Source: Anaerolineaceae bacterium UBA1363 (GTDB lineage: Bacteria > Chloroflexota > Anaerolineae > Anaerolineales > Anaerolineaceae). From it: a stretch of 33,073 nt of DNA. Of this stretch, positions 24,600 through 32,928 are shown piece by piece. Location of the stretch: NCBI GenBank assembly GCA_002306055.1, contig DBRR01000039.1:1-33073 (forward strand), given 5' to 3'. A model generated the notes under the pieces. It saw only the letters and a program-made list of their open reading frames with translations, searched no databases and had not been told where the DNA came from. Both the position numbers and the translations under genes were made by a program. Position 1 is the first letter of the stretch. Each line of letters opens with the position of its first letter.

Positions 24600-25181
24600 A
24601 TGGAATTTAAAGATTCAAGAACTTACCAAAATCTGGTGAACTCATTTGCGGGGGAGTCACAAGCTCGTAATCGCTATTCGTTTTACACTGAGGTTGCCGA
24701 GAAGGAAGGTTTACTGCATGTAGCTGCGATTTTTACAGAGACTGCAGATAACGAACGTGAGCATGCCAAAATTTTTTATGATCACATCGTTCAGAACGTC
24801 GGTGCTGTGACCATTCATGTTGATGCTGACTATCCCGCATCGGTTGGCTCTACTTGGGAAAATCTTGAAGCCGCTGCAGCTGGGGAGCACGAGGAATTTT
24901 CTCTGCTTTACAAAAATGGTGCAGCAATTGCCAAAGAAGAAGGCTACGACAAGATTGCCGAATCCTTCACGGAGATCGCCGAGGTGGAAGAACAGCATTA
25001 CCTGCGCTATAAAGCTCTGGCTGAAGTGGTCAAGGACGGGAAGTACTTCAAGCGCGATCACAAAGTTTATTGGAAGTGCCGCAACTGCGGCTATATCCAC
25101 GAGGGGGAAGAAGCCCCCAAAGTCTGCCCAGCCTGCAAACACGCCCAGAAGTATTTTGAGGTTACTTGTTTCGAGCAGTAG
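24600..25181 (+). CDS. rbr: Rubrerythrin
   Basis: 193 residues, the normal length; AAAAGGAG precedes the ATG. Rubrerythrin reduces hydrogen peroxide to water in the cytoplasm of anaerobes. The four-helix di-iron domain shows E19 (FAGESQARNRY), E52/H55 (NEREHAK), E97 (GEHEEF) and E130-E131-x-H133 (VEEQHYLRY). The C-terminal rubredoxin domain has the iron cysteines C160, C163, C176 and C179 (CRNCGY; CPACKH). Complete and monocistronic; it ends at the strong hairpin at 25227-25265. Confidence 0.97.
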   Translation: MEFKDSRTYQNLVNSFAGESQARNRYSFYTEVAEKEGLLHVAAIFTETADNEREHAKIFYDHIVQNVGAVTIHVDADYPASVGSTWENLEAAAAGEHEEFSLLYKNGAAIAKEEGYDKIAESFTEIAEVEEQHYLRYKALAEVVKDGKYFKRDHKVYWKCRNCGYIHEGEEAPKVCPACKHAQKYFEVTCFEQ

Positions 25182-25226
25182 ACAGACCTAAAAGACCTTC
25201 AGCCACCTTCTTTGAGCGGTGAGCGG

Positions 25227-25265
25227 AACTAAACGAGGCTGACTTTTAGTCAGCCTCGTTTAGTT
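25227..25265. terminator. Bidirectional terminator between rubrerythrin and the GH13 gene
   Basis: AACTAAACGAGGCTGACT (25227-25244) pairs over all 18 bases with 25248-25265 around a TTT loop. It lies between two convergent stop codons (25181 and 25282). The stem itself ends in T-rich sequence on both strands, so it can serve both genes. Confidence 0.85.
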
Positions 25266-25281
25266 AAATCTTGTTGAAAGA

Positions 25282-28200
25282 TTACCGGAATATCACTGGA
25301 AGCCAGATCTTGATCGGCAGTGGATCCGGTACTTCAATGACAGTTACGATGATGGTCTCGCAGACTGTGCTTTCTCCATCGCTCACACAGATATCAAACG
25401 TGAAGTCTCCCGGTAAAGCACCAGTGGTATCCCAGTTGAATTCACCTGTGTCAGGGTCAATCTTTGCTCTAGTTCGCGAGCCATCAAGGCTGAAAGTCAA
25501 TGGCTGGGCAGGCAGGTCAGCGTCAGAAGCCGTTGCTGTGAAAGTTAAGGTTTCACCGACTACGACTGTCTGGTTTCCAATTGGGTCGAGGACCGGATCC
25601 ACATTTACTTCATTTACAGTAATCGTGATTCCTTCGCAGACCTCAGTTATAGCATCGCTGACACACACTTCTAAATTGAACTCGCCAGGACCCTGTACTT
25701 CAGTCGGTGTCCACGTGAATTCTCCTGTCCCGGCGTTAATCAATGCACCTTCCGGAGCACCCTCTAAACTAAACATTAAGGTTTGGGCAGGCAGATCCAC
25801 ATCTGAGGCGGTGGCGGTGAAAGTCAGTTCAACCAGCTCATCTGTAGTCTTATCGCCTATCGGATCAAGCACGGGAACATCATTGACTGGCGTAACCGTG
25901 ATAGTTACTGTGGCTGTTTCAGAGTACAGTTCGCCATCAAATGCCTGATAAGTAAAACTGTCTTCTCCAAAGAAATCCTGATTTGGAGTATAGGTAAAGG
26001 AGCCATCCGCTGCCAGCACGAGCGTGCCGCTCGTAACATCGTCAACCAACACTGCGGTTAGAGTATCACCGCTGGGATCGCTGTCATTGGCAAGCACCCC
26101 TTCAGCTGCTGTAGGCAATAGCCCAGTGTCTTCTTCAGTTGTATAATCATCATCCTCAGCAATTGGGGCGGTATTTACTGTGGTGAAGAACAGCGGGAAA
26201 CTCACCTGCTGTGTATCCCCGCCGGCATCAACTAAACCGCTCAGTCCAACCCCAATTATTGCCGATGGCGAAAAAGCTGAGGTCGGGGTAATGGTCATTT
26301 CATTGGTCAGCGTATCAAAACTGCAGGTAACCGGAATCAGATTGGTGGGGTCAGGTTCAGCCCAAACATCCGGGCAGGCACCGGCAGCCATTGCCTGGCT
26401 CCAGGTGACCACAATCGAAGTGTCGAGCGCCACATCCGTAGTGCCGTTGACCGGGGATGTGTCCAGCACGATCGGGTCGCGCCAGTTTAGGACGGTGTAG
26501 GCGTAGGTCTGGGTGCCAGTGGTCCCGTAGTCAATTGTGATAGGCAGGTTGGCAAGTTCTTCATTTCCATCCGCGCCTTTCATGACCGTTTCCCAGTTTC
26601 CACGCGTTATCTTGAATTCGAAAGCAGTACCATCCAGGATATCGGCGGTATAGGTCCATAAGATGTTGTTGACTTTGGTCATCGGCACTGCACTTGGGTT
26701 CCAGTCACCAACCGCTGGGTGTCCGCCTACGATGTAAACCGTGCCGGGTGTCCATTCAGGCACGCTTATTTCGAAGGTCACCGCCACCAGCTTGGCTTCA
26801 GCAACCTGAGAGACGGTGTTGGAAGTCAAGCTGGGGTTGAAACTGGTGTCCAGCGCGATCACGTAGTAGTAATAGAGCTGATCGGTCACCACGTTGGTAT
26901 CGGTGTAGGTCAGAGTGGGGGCCATCACCCGGTCAATCTTGCTGAAAGTGATGTTGTCAATGGAGCGGTAGATATCGTAGGCATATATCGCGACCTCATC
27001 CATAGCTTCCGTCCAGCTCAGTGAGATGGAGGAGGCACTCCAATCGTCAACAGCCAGAACTGGAGCAACCGGAGGTATGACGTCAGAAGAGGGAGTCACG
27101 GTCAGATCGCCCGCTCTTACCGCGTCGTATGGATCTTCAACAAGCCCGTTCTCATAGGCGTATACCCAGGAAACGGCGCCATTGGTGGAGTAGCGGTAGA
27201 CGTAATCGAACTCACCTAATGCCTCGGGCAGAAGAGTGGCGACAAATTCATCGTTGTTGCCAGCCTGAGTATTGAAAGCTGCTTCAAACCAGGTCCAGTT
27301 CGCATTACCGCGGGGGTCGCTCTCGTTGGGACCGTAACCCACCTGTGCCAGCAGACCGGGCGTAGGACCGGGTTCTAAGGTGACGCCATCAATGTAGACC
27401 TGACCGTAAATGTTTTCGGTTGGAGTAATGCCGATGATGTGCTCGATAGTGAATGGCCACTGTAGGCTAGCCCAGTCGATAATGTAAGCTGGTAGGGCGA
27501 TAACTTCGTTGGAATAGTCACTGACGAGCAGCGTGGTGTTGTTCTTTGCCACCACAACATAATAATAGGCAGTTCCGCTGGTCACATCTGTGTCAGTGTA
27601 GGTAGGGGTTACGCTTGTAGCAATTAATTCATATCCACCGCCACTTAGGTAAGAACGATAGATAAGGTACTCATCTGCGTTTGCTACAGCAGTCCAATTC
27701 AGGTCGACTGTCACGCCGGTAGTAATAGCTGAGAGATCGAGAATATTGGCAGGAGGAGATACCTGTGCATTAGTCCGCACCAGGACCGCACCGCTATTAG
27801 CTGGCGCGCTCACCGCTGGCAATTTGCCTTCACTGTTAACGGTATAAGTCGCTAATGAAAGCACATCGCGATAGGTCGTGCCAATCGGTAGGTAGCCTAA
27901 AACGTCAATGTCAACGCTCTGTGGGTCTGTATTGCGGTTGATGAGTACCACCGCGGAGTCCACACCAGGCAGGTTTCTTCCGAAGGCGTAGAGTTTCAGG
28001 GTGTCATCAACCAGGAGTGAGCGATAGTCACCTGTACGCAAGGCGGGATGTGTGTTGCGAGCTTCCGTCAGGTTGGCGTAATAAGTGTAGAGCGCATCCT
28101 GTGCTTCCTGGCTCTGTAAGTGCGCGTAGAAAGGCGTTCCGCTTTCATCCAGCCAGGGGTAAGGCTGGCGGTTGTAGGGGTCGTCCTGCCAGATGCCGCT

Positions 28201-31200
28201 GCTGTCCTTGGCGACAGGTCCCACCAGACCAACTTCGTCACCGTAGTAAATCGTCGGCGCGCCGGGCATGGTCATCTGCACCAAAGCCGCGCCCTTAAGT
28301 TTTTCTATTGTAGGGGGCCAGTTGTAATTTGGATCCAGGTAATCAGCAGGCTCGAGGGTGTTGGTGTTTTCGTCCAGCATGAACAGAGCACGGTTGGTGT
28401 CGTGGCTGCCGAACAGGTTCATCATGGCATAGAGCGCTTCGGGGGCGTAGCGTTCCTGCAGGTTGAGGATGCGTTCGTCGAACTGGCTCATGTCAAGGGG
28501 TGCCAGCGCGCCAGCTGAAGATCCATCGTTGTGGTCATTGTCGGTGAATGTGCTGTCGCGCCAGAGGGAGAGCACCGCGGAGCTGAACTGATAGTTCATA
28601 ACCGCGTCCCACTCGCCGCCCAGCAGCCAGCTGTTTGCAATGCCCCATTCCTCGCCGGTGATGTAACCTTGGGGATTGACCGCGTGTACGGTATTGCGGA
28701 AACCTTCCCAGTAATCATTGGTAGTGTCGTTGAGAGTCCCGGGGTCCACATCGCCGCCGACATCCAGGCGCCAACCGTCAGCGGTAAGCATCCAATGACC
28801 GCCCACGGTTGTTTCGGGGTTGTCCTGGTTGTCCCAGATCCAGGCTCTCACTTCCGGATTGCTGGAGTTGAGCTTGGGCAGGGAGTCGTAACCCCACCAA
28901 GATTCGTAATTAGCGGCATTGGGCGTGCCATCCGAGCCCACGCAGGGTCCTGTGCCGGCAGGCACATCGGTGAAGTAGAACCAGTCGCGGTAAATTGAAT
29001 CAGGGCTTTCACAGGCGCCGACTTCATCGTAGCGACCGTAGCGGTCGAGGTATTTCGAGTCGGATGAGACGTGGTTGAACACGCCGTCCACGATCAGGTG
29101 CATGCCGCGCGACTGCAAACCTGCGATTAAGGCATCGTATTCCGCCTGGGTGCCGAACATCTCGTTGATGCTCAGGTAGTCAGTGGTGTCGTAGCCGTGG
29201 TTGGAGGGCGATGCGAAGATCGGATTGAGATAGATGGTGTTGACGCCTAAATCTGCAAGATAATCCAGCTTATCAGTCAGGCCAGCCAGGTCGCCGCCAT
29301 AGAAGTTCTTGGAATAGGAGCCTTCGCAGGGGTCGTTCGTGTCGGCTCGCGGATCACAGATGTAGGTGTTCCAGTCTGTTGTGTCAGAACGATAAATTGT
29401 GCCGCCTTCTTCGCCATAGAAGAAGGTGCCGGAGGGTTTGTTGTTGGTAGGGTCGCCATCGCGGAAGCGGTCGGGGAAGATCTGGTAAACAATCGCGTTT
29501 TTGATCCAAGCGGGAGTTTCAAAGGCGGGATCGTAAACCGTCAACTGGTAGGAATAGTCCTGAGTTTCGTCGAATGCCTGACCCCAACCCATGGTACGAG
29601 CGGCGTCATCTTCATAGTAGTCGGTATCTGTACCGTCAATGGCAATAAAGCGATACCAGTAGACGGTCGGGTCGGCGCTGACAGGGACGGCGACTTGCCA
29701 CCAGTCGTAAGTGCCGTCACTGTGAGCGATGGTCATGGGCAGAATGGATTGGACATTCGTGCGGTCGTTATAGAGGCGCAGTTTCGCTTCGGTCAGGTCG
29801 CCCTGAGCCGCGCGCAAGCGCAGGATCACTTCGGTGCCGGTGGTGACCGGACCGCCGGGAGTGCGGTAGACGGCGTCGCGGCTGTCGTGACCCAAGTAAT
29901 TCCACCAGACTTCGTTGTCATGCCCGGCTTGCGTAGGAGCAGGCGGCGGGAAAGCTCCCACCCGACCAGTGCGGTAGTCCAGCAGGAAGGTCACCACGTC
30001 ACCATCAGTGTAAGTAGTGAAGGGGATGTTGGCGGCATTCACTGAGCGGTTGTCCAGCCCGATACCGTCCCAGGAGCCAGAAACAACCACCTTAAACTCA
30101 TGCGCACCTGCTGCGGGAACCTGGTAGTTCAATAGATATAGACCGTGGCCTTGCAAACCCAAGGTGGTATTCGGATTGGCATTATTCCAACCCTGGAAGT
30201 CGCCAGCTGCGGTAAAATCGCTGCTGGAGTCCCAGGCGTGGACAATGTTGTTAGTTGGCACCAAAGCCAGCCCGGCATCCGCGCTGTGATCGTTGGTGTC
30301 AAAGCTCAGTTTGACTACCTGGTCTATTTCTGTGGTGATGAACCAGGAGTTTGAAGATGGATATGTTACATCCCAAGTGCCGTTGGTTACTTTAAATTCG
30401 TAACGTCCCGTGGCGGGAATGGTTATGTCGGCGGAGAAGATGCCATCTCCCCCCAATAAGTCTCCATTAGTGCCGTCATCATAGAGCTGGTTTCCATCGA
30501 CAGTCCAACCATTAAAGCCGCCAGCCGCGTACCAGTTGCCTGTGCCGCTGGAGGTGGGTTCGATGAGCATCCGACCACTAAAGCTGTCGAGCAGGAAAAC
30601 AACATCCTGGTTGGGCTCTGTGGTGGTGAAGTTGATGTTAGTAGCATCCGATGAGCGCCCATCCGCGCCGAAGCCGTTCCAAGTGCCGGTCACGACAACT
30701 TTGCCGATGTAGCTGCCTGCTGCTGTAATGGTATAAACCAGGCGGTAGAAGCCGTTGCCCATATCTGTCATCAGCGTGGCGGGGTCGGCATTATTCCAAC
30801 CTTGGAAGTCGCCAACCGCGGTGTAGCTGGTGGGCAGGGTATCGCCAGTGACGTTGACAATGTTGGTGGCAGGCAGCAAAGCCGTGCCGGCATTCAGGCT
30901 GTAATCCTTGGTGTCGAATGTGAAGGTCACTAATTGATTAGCCACCGAGTTAGTCAACCAGGAGTTTGCTGACGGATAAGCGTTGCCCCAGTTGCCACAC
31001 TCCACAACTTTCCAGCTGGAAGTGCCTGCAGTTGGAACTGCTATCGCCACGGAATAAACCCCATCGTCGGCAATCAGGTCGCCATTGGTGCCGTCATCGA
31101 CCATGTGGGTGGAGGAATTATCCCAACCGTTTATATCTCCGGCGACACACCACTCAACGGATGCCAGTTGGCTGGCGGTTTGAGGTGCGATTTGGATAAA

Positions 31201-31293
31201 TTCGGGGGTAGGTGCCTGCGCCAGGCTGGCAACAGGGCTGAGGAAAAGTGAGAATGCCAGGAATATGGTAAGAAACAAGCGAACGGCTTTCAT
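25282..31293 (-). CDS. Giant secreted multi-modular GH13 alpha-glucan hydrolase (amylopullulanase/alpha-amylase type)
   Basis: 2003 residues from the ATG at 31293 (AAAGGGTG upstream); the frame extends to 31356, but that would overlap the promoter. A signal peptide ends near residue 27 (SLAQA). Four starch-binding-like modules follow in order A-B-A-B (about 46-148, 156-243, 252-354, 357-449), then a CBM34-like N-domain (about 459-584). The GH13 barrel spans about 590-1090, with region I DGVFNH (736-741), nucleophile D844 in GWRLDV, acid E881 in GEEW, and HD 964-965 in FGSHDTNR. Next come Fn3 (about 1179-1268), an amylopullulanase-type beta domain (1270-1404), Fn3 (1407-1499), CBM20-like (1501-1606), Big_5-like, a VCBS/cadherin-like domain and two Ig-like domains. 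It ends with KIWLPVIFR. It degrades starch or pullulan outside the cell; linkage specificity is undetermined. Confidence 0.92.
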   Translation of the reverse strand: MKAVRLFLTIFLAFSLFLSPVASLAQAPTPEFIQIAPQTASQLASVEWCVAGDINGWDNSSTHMVDDGTNGDLIADDGVYSVAIAVPTAGTSSWKVVECGNWGNAYPSANSWLTNSVANQLVTFTFDTKDYSLNAGTALLPATNIVNVTGDTLPTSYTAVGDFQGWNNADPATLMTDMGNGFYRLVYTITAAGSYIGKVVVTGTWNGFGADGRSSDATNINFTTTEPNQDVVFLLDSFSGRMLIEPTSSGTGNWYAAGGFNGWTVDGNQLYDDGTNGDLLGGDGIFSADITIPATGRYEFKVTNGTWDVTYPSSNSWFITTEIDQVVKLSFDTNDHSADAGLALVPTNNIVHAWDSSSDFTAAGDFQGWNNANPNTTLGLQGHGLYLLNYQVPAAGAHEFKVVVSGSWDGIGLDNRSVNAANIPFTTYTDGDVVTFLLDYRTGRVGAFPPPAPTQAGHDNEVWWNYLGHDSRDAVYRTPGGPVTTGTEVILRLRAAQGDLTEAKLRLYNDRTNVQSILPMTIAHSDGTYDWWQVAVPVSADPTVYWYRFIAIDGTDTDYYEDDAARTMGWGQAFDETQDYSYQLTVYDPAFETPAWIKNAIVYQIFPDRFRDGDPTNNKPSGTFFYGEEGGTIYRSDTTDWNTYICDPRADTNDPCEGSYSKNFYGGDLAGLTDKLDYLADLGVNTIYLNPIFASPSNHGYDTTDYLSINEMFGTQAEYDALIAGLQSRGMHLIVDGVFNHVSSDSKYLDRYGRYDEVGACESPDSIYRDWFYFTDVPAGTGPCVGSDGTPNAANYESWWGYDSLPKLNSSNPEVRAWIWDNQDNPETTVGGHWMLTADGWRLDVGGDVDPGTLNDTTNDYWEGFRNTVHAVNPQGYITGEEWGIANSWLLGGEWDAVMNYQFSSAVLSLWRDSTFTDNDHNDGSSAGALAPLDMSQFDERILNLQERYAPEALYAMMNLFGSHDTNRALFMLDENTNTLEPADYLDPNYNWPPTIEKLKGAALVQMTMPGAPTIYYGDEVGLVGPVAKDSSGIWQDDPYNRQPYPWLDESGTPFYAHLQSQEAQDALYTYYANLTEARNTHPALRTGDYRSLLVDDTLKLYAFGRNLPGVDSAVVLINRNTDPQSVDIDVLGYLPIGTTYRDVLSLATYTVNSEGKLPAVSAPANSGAVLVRTNAQVSPPANILDLSAITTGVTVDLNWTAVANADEYLIYRSYLSGGGYELIATSVTPTYTDTDVTSGTAYYYVVVAKNNTTLLVSDYSNEVIALPAYIIDWASLQWPFTIEHIIGITPTENIYGQVYIDGVTLEPGPTPGLLAQVGYGPNESDPRGNANWTWFEAAFNTQAGNNDEFVATLLPEALGEFDYVYRYSTNGAVSWVYAYENGLVEDPYDAVRAGDLTVTPSSDVIPPVAPVLAVDDWSASSISLSWTEAMDEVAIYAYDIYRSIDNITFSKIDRVMAPTLTYTDTNVVTDQLYYYYVIALDTSFNPSLTSNTVSQVAEAKLVAVTFEISVPEWTPGTVYIVGGHPAVGDWNPSAVPMTKVNNILWTYTADILDGTAFEFKITRGNWETVMKGADGNEELANLPITIDYGTTGTQTYAYTVLNWRDPIVLDTSPVNGTTDVALDTSIVVTWSQAMAAGACPDVWAEPDPTNLIPVTCSFDTLTNEMTITPTSAFSPSAIIGVGLSGLVDAGGDTQQVSFPLFFTTVNTAPIAEDDDYTTEEDTGLLPTAAEGVLANDSDPSGDTLTAVLVDDVTSGTLVLAADGSFTYTPNQDFFGEDSFTYQAFDGELYSETATVTITVTPVNDVPVLDPIGDKTTDELVELTFTATASDVDLPAQTLMFSLEGAPEGALINAGTGEFTWTPTEVQGPGEFNLEVCVSDAITEVCEGITITVNEVNVDPVLDPIGNQTVVVGETLTFTATASDADLPAQPLTFSLDGSRTRAKIDPDTGEFNWDTTGALPGDFTFDICVSDGESTVCETIIVTVIEVPDPLPIKIWLPVIFR

Positions 31294-31327
31294 TTCACCC
31301 TTTCTACTATAAGAATGTGATAAATAA

Positions 31328-31356
31328 ATTATAGTTAATGTATAAACAAAATTCAA
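31328..31356 (-). promoter_or_regulatory. Promoter of the giant GH13 gene
   Basis: On the minus strand TTGAAT (31356-31351) and TATAAT (31333-31328) are separated by 17 bp; the ATG lies 34 bp downstream. This supports the start at 31293. Confidence 0.7.
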
Positions 31357-31362
31357 ACCACC

Positions 31363-31390
31363 GTCAGACGTTTTTTGTCAGACGTTTTTG
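31363..31390. promoter_or_regulatory. Direct repeat just upstream of the GH13 promoter
   Basis: GTCAGACGTTTTTT occurs twice head to tail (31363-31376 and 31377-31390, last base differing), with a partial third start (GTCA at 31390). It abuts the -35 element, a usual place for activator sites. The regulator is unknown. Confidence 0.5.
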
Positions 31391-31480
31391 TCAATTGTGA
31401 CCTTTCTGACCCTTTTGCTTGTTATGATGCAAAAATTGGCAGATATTCTAAAATTCATTGAGTAGGATTTTCTAGATCGC

Positions 31481-32434
31481 TTATTGGCTCTTGGAGAGGC
31501 TGCTCATTGCCTTGCCAATGTGCCGGATGATGTCTGAAGGCAGGGTGGCAGCAGGGTGACCAACCTCAGCCAGCGCCAACTCCGCGGAGCGCGCGTGCAG
31601 CCAGACCGCAAGCGTGGCTGCGTCGAAGGGCGAGAGCCCTTGCGCAAGCAGACCAACAATCAAGCCGGCCAGCACATCGCCCGAGCCTCCGTGTGCAAGG
31701 ACCGAGTTGGCAAACGGTAGGACGCGACAATCCCCATCATGGGAGGCAACCAGCGTGTTGGGTCCCTTCAGGATCAAAGTCAGCTGCCATTTTTGCGCGT
31801 AGGTGGTGGCAAGCTTGAGACGGTTGGAGTGGATCTCGCTCAAGGAGAGCCCTGTCAGGCGGGAAAACTCCATTTCATGCGGGGTCAGAACGATCCGGTT
31901 TGGCAGGAGACGGTGCCAATCGGGTTGTTGGCTCAGGATGTTGAGCGCATCCGCATCCACCACCAGTGGTAGATCGGGCGCAACTTCACACAGGTGTTCC
32001 AGCAAGCCGAGCAGGAAAGCTTGTGTGCCCTCCGTTTGGTTCAGGCCCGGACCCACCAGGACGGCGTCTTTGCCCTCTGTAGGGAAAAGGCCTGCCTTTT
32101 CCTCTGACGCTTGTCCTGCCTCTTTCTCTTCCACGCAGGCTGAACGCCCCTCCGCGGTGATAGCACCATCTTTCTCGGGCAGCAGGAGCCAGATCGCTTC
32201 AGAAATACTTGCAGCGAGCGGAGCGTGGATGCTTTCCGGAATAGCCGCAAAAACCAATCCAGCACCGCTGCGTAAGGCTGCCTGGATGGCTAGTTTCGCC
32301 GCCCCTGTATATTTGCGCGAGCCAGCCACCACCAGTGCCTTGCCGAAGGTGCCTTTAAAGGAATCATCCGGCCGCATTGGCATCAGCGAGCCAGCTAATT
32401 CGGGTGTGATTGGGGGGGCAGAGTAGTTTTCCAT
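31481..32434 (-). CDS. nnrD: ADP-dependent NAD(P)HX dehydratase
   Basis: 317 residues from the ATG at 32434. The frame stays open to 32776, but that part is translated repeat and lies upstream of the promoter. The enzyme converts hydrated NADHX/NADPHX back to NAD(P)H, a metabolite-repair step. Ribokinase-like fold motifs: GTFGKALVVAGSRKYTGAAK (28-47), VVDADAL (158-164), LTPHEMEFSRL (183-193), and the anion-hole/catalytic GGSGDVLAGLI (249-259). The usual N-terminal epimerase half (NnrE) of bifunctional YjeF proteins is absent, so the epimerase must be encoded elsewhere. There is no ribosome site before the ATG, consistent with a leaderless mRNA. Confidence 0.93.
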   Translation of the reverse strand: MENYSAPPITPELAGSLMPMRPDDSFKGTFGKALVVAGSRKYTGAAKLAIQAALRSGAGLVFAAIPESIHAPLAASISEAIWLLLPEKDGAITAEGRSACVEEKEAGQASEEKAGLFPTEGKDAVLVGPGLNQTEGTQAFLLGLLEHLCEVAPDLPLVVDADALNILSQQPDWHRLLPNRIVLTPHEMEFSRLTGLSLSEIHSNRLKLATTYAQKWQLTLILKGPNTLVASHDGDCRVLPFANSVLAHGGSGDVLAGLIVGLLAQGLSPFDAATLAVWLHARSAELALAEVGHPAATLPSDIIRHIGKAMSSLSKSQ

Positions 32435-32442
32435 TAAGAATA

Positions 32443-32470
32443 ATTGTACCAGTGGCAGTGAGGTTGACAA
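32443..32470 (-). promoter_or_regulatory. Promoter of nnrD, predicted to give a leaderless transcript
   Basis: On the minus strand TTGTCA (32470-32465) and TACAAT (32448-32443) with a 16-bp spacer. The ATG begins only 8 bases after the -10 box, so transcription should start at or within a base or two of the start codon. The -35 overlaps the T-tract of the preceding terminator. Confidence 0.6.
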
Positions 32471-32504
32471 AAAACGTTTCCGTCCTATTAAGAAAACGGA
32501 AACG
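32469..32504 (-). terminator. Minus-strand terminator for a gene to the right of the window
   Basis: Read on the minus strand, CGTTTCCGT, a 12-base loop and ACGGAAACG form a 9-bp stem followed by six T (32474-32469). It would end a transcript entering from beyond the repeats at the right edge. Confidence 0.7.
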
Positions 32505-32583
32505 GGAGGAGCAAGCCCATCTGGTTTTCTGTGTAGATCGGAATGAGACCGCCCAATAGCTTCAGTCCAATATCTACGATCGC

Positions 32584-32652
32584 GGGCTACATACCATTCC
32601 GCCCTTGTATTGTTTTTATTTTTGAAACGGGAAGACAGGCAGATCGCCACGC
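32584..32652. repeat. 69-bp direct repeat, copy 1
   Basis: The segment from GGGCTACATACCATTCCGCC to CAGGCAGATCGCCACGC recurs at 32929-32997 with one visible difference (CTAC versus CTGC). Neither copy is coding. The two lie 345 bp apart. Confidence 0.85.
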
Positions 32653-32759
32653 AAAAGAGGCTCGCGATGACGGGATCAAAGGCAGATCGCCACGCAAAAG
32701 AGGCTCGCGATGGCGGAAAAAAGGCAGATCGCCGTACCCTGCTTCGCTGGCACATGATC
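32638..32759. repeat. Tandem array of about 43-bp GGCAGATCGCCACGC units
   Basis: Units start at 32638, 32681 and 32723. The first two read GGCAGATCGCCACGCAAAAG with AGGCTCGCGATG; the third is diverged. Same family as the cluster at 11591-11749. Confidence 0.8.
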
Positions 32760-32844
32760 TCATAGAGACGGATCAAAAGTTGAAAAACGGAGACCAGCGA
32801 TCAAGTACCTCGCTCGGTCAGGAGACCGGCAAGAACGGGAGTTC

Positions 32845-32884
32845 CCGTCTTTGCGAGGAGCGAAGCGACGTGGCAATCTGCAGG
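32845..32884. repeat. Dispersed palindromic repeat, long form
   Basis: CGTCTTTGCGAGGAGCGAAG with CGACGTGGCAATCTGCAG is identical to the copy at 11658-11696. Between 32505 and 33073 I find only repeats of this kind and no gene. Confidence 0.85.
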
Positions 32885-32928
32885 TGAGACCAAAAGTCGG
32901 GTTCGACTCCGCAAAAATACGCGGGGCA

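Noticed and set aside
25271..25948. 225-codon Ser/Thr/Val-rich open frame antisense to the GH13 gene
   Set aside because: The repetitive protein is the reverse image of the Ig-like repeats of the GH13 enzyme. It also starts next to the terminator.
32435..32776. N-terminal extension of NAD(P)HX dehydratase
   Set aside because: It runs through repeats, a terminator and the promoter. The family start corresponds to the ATG at 32434.
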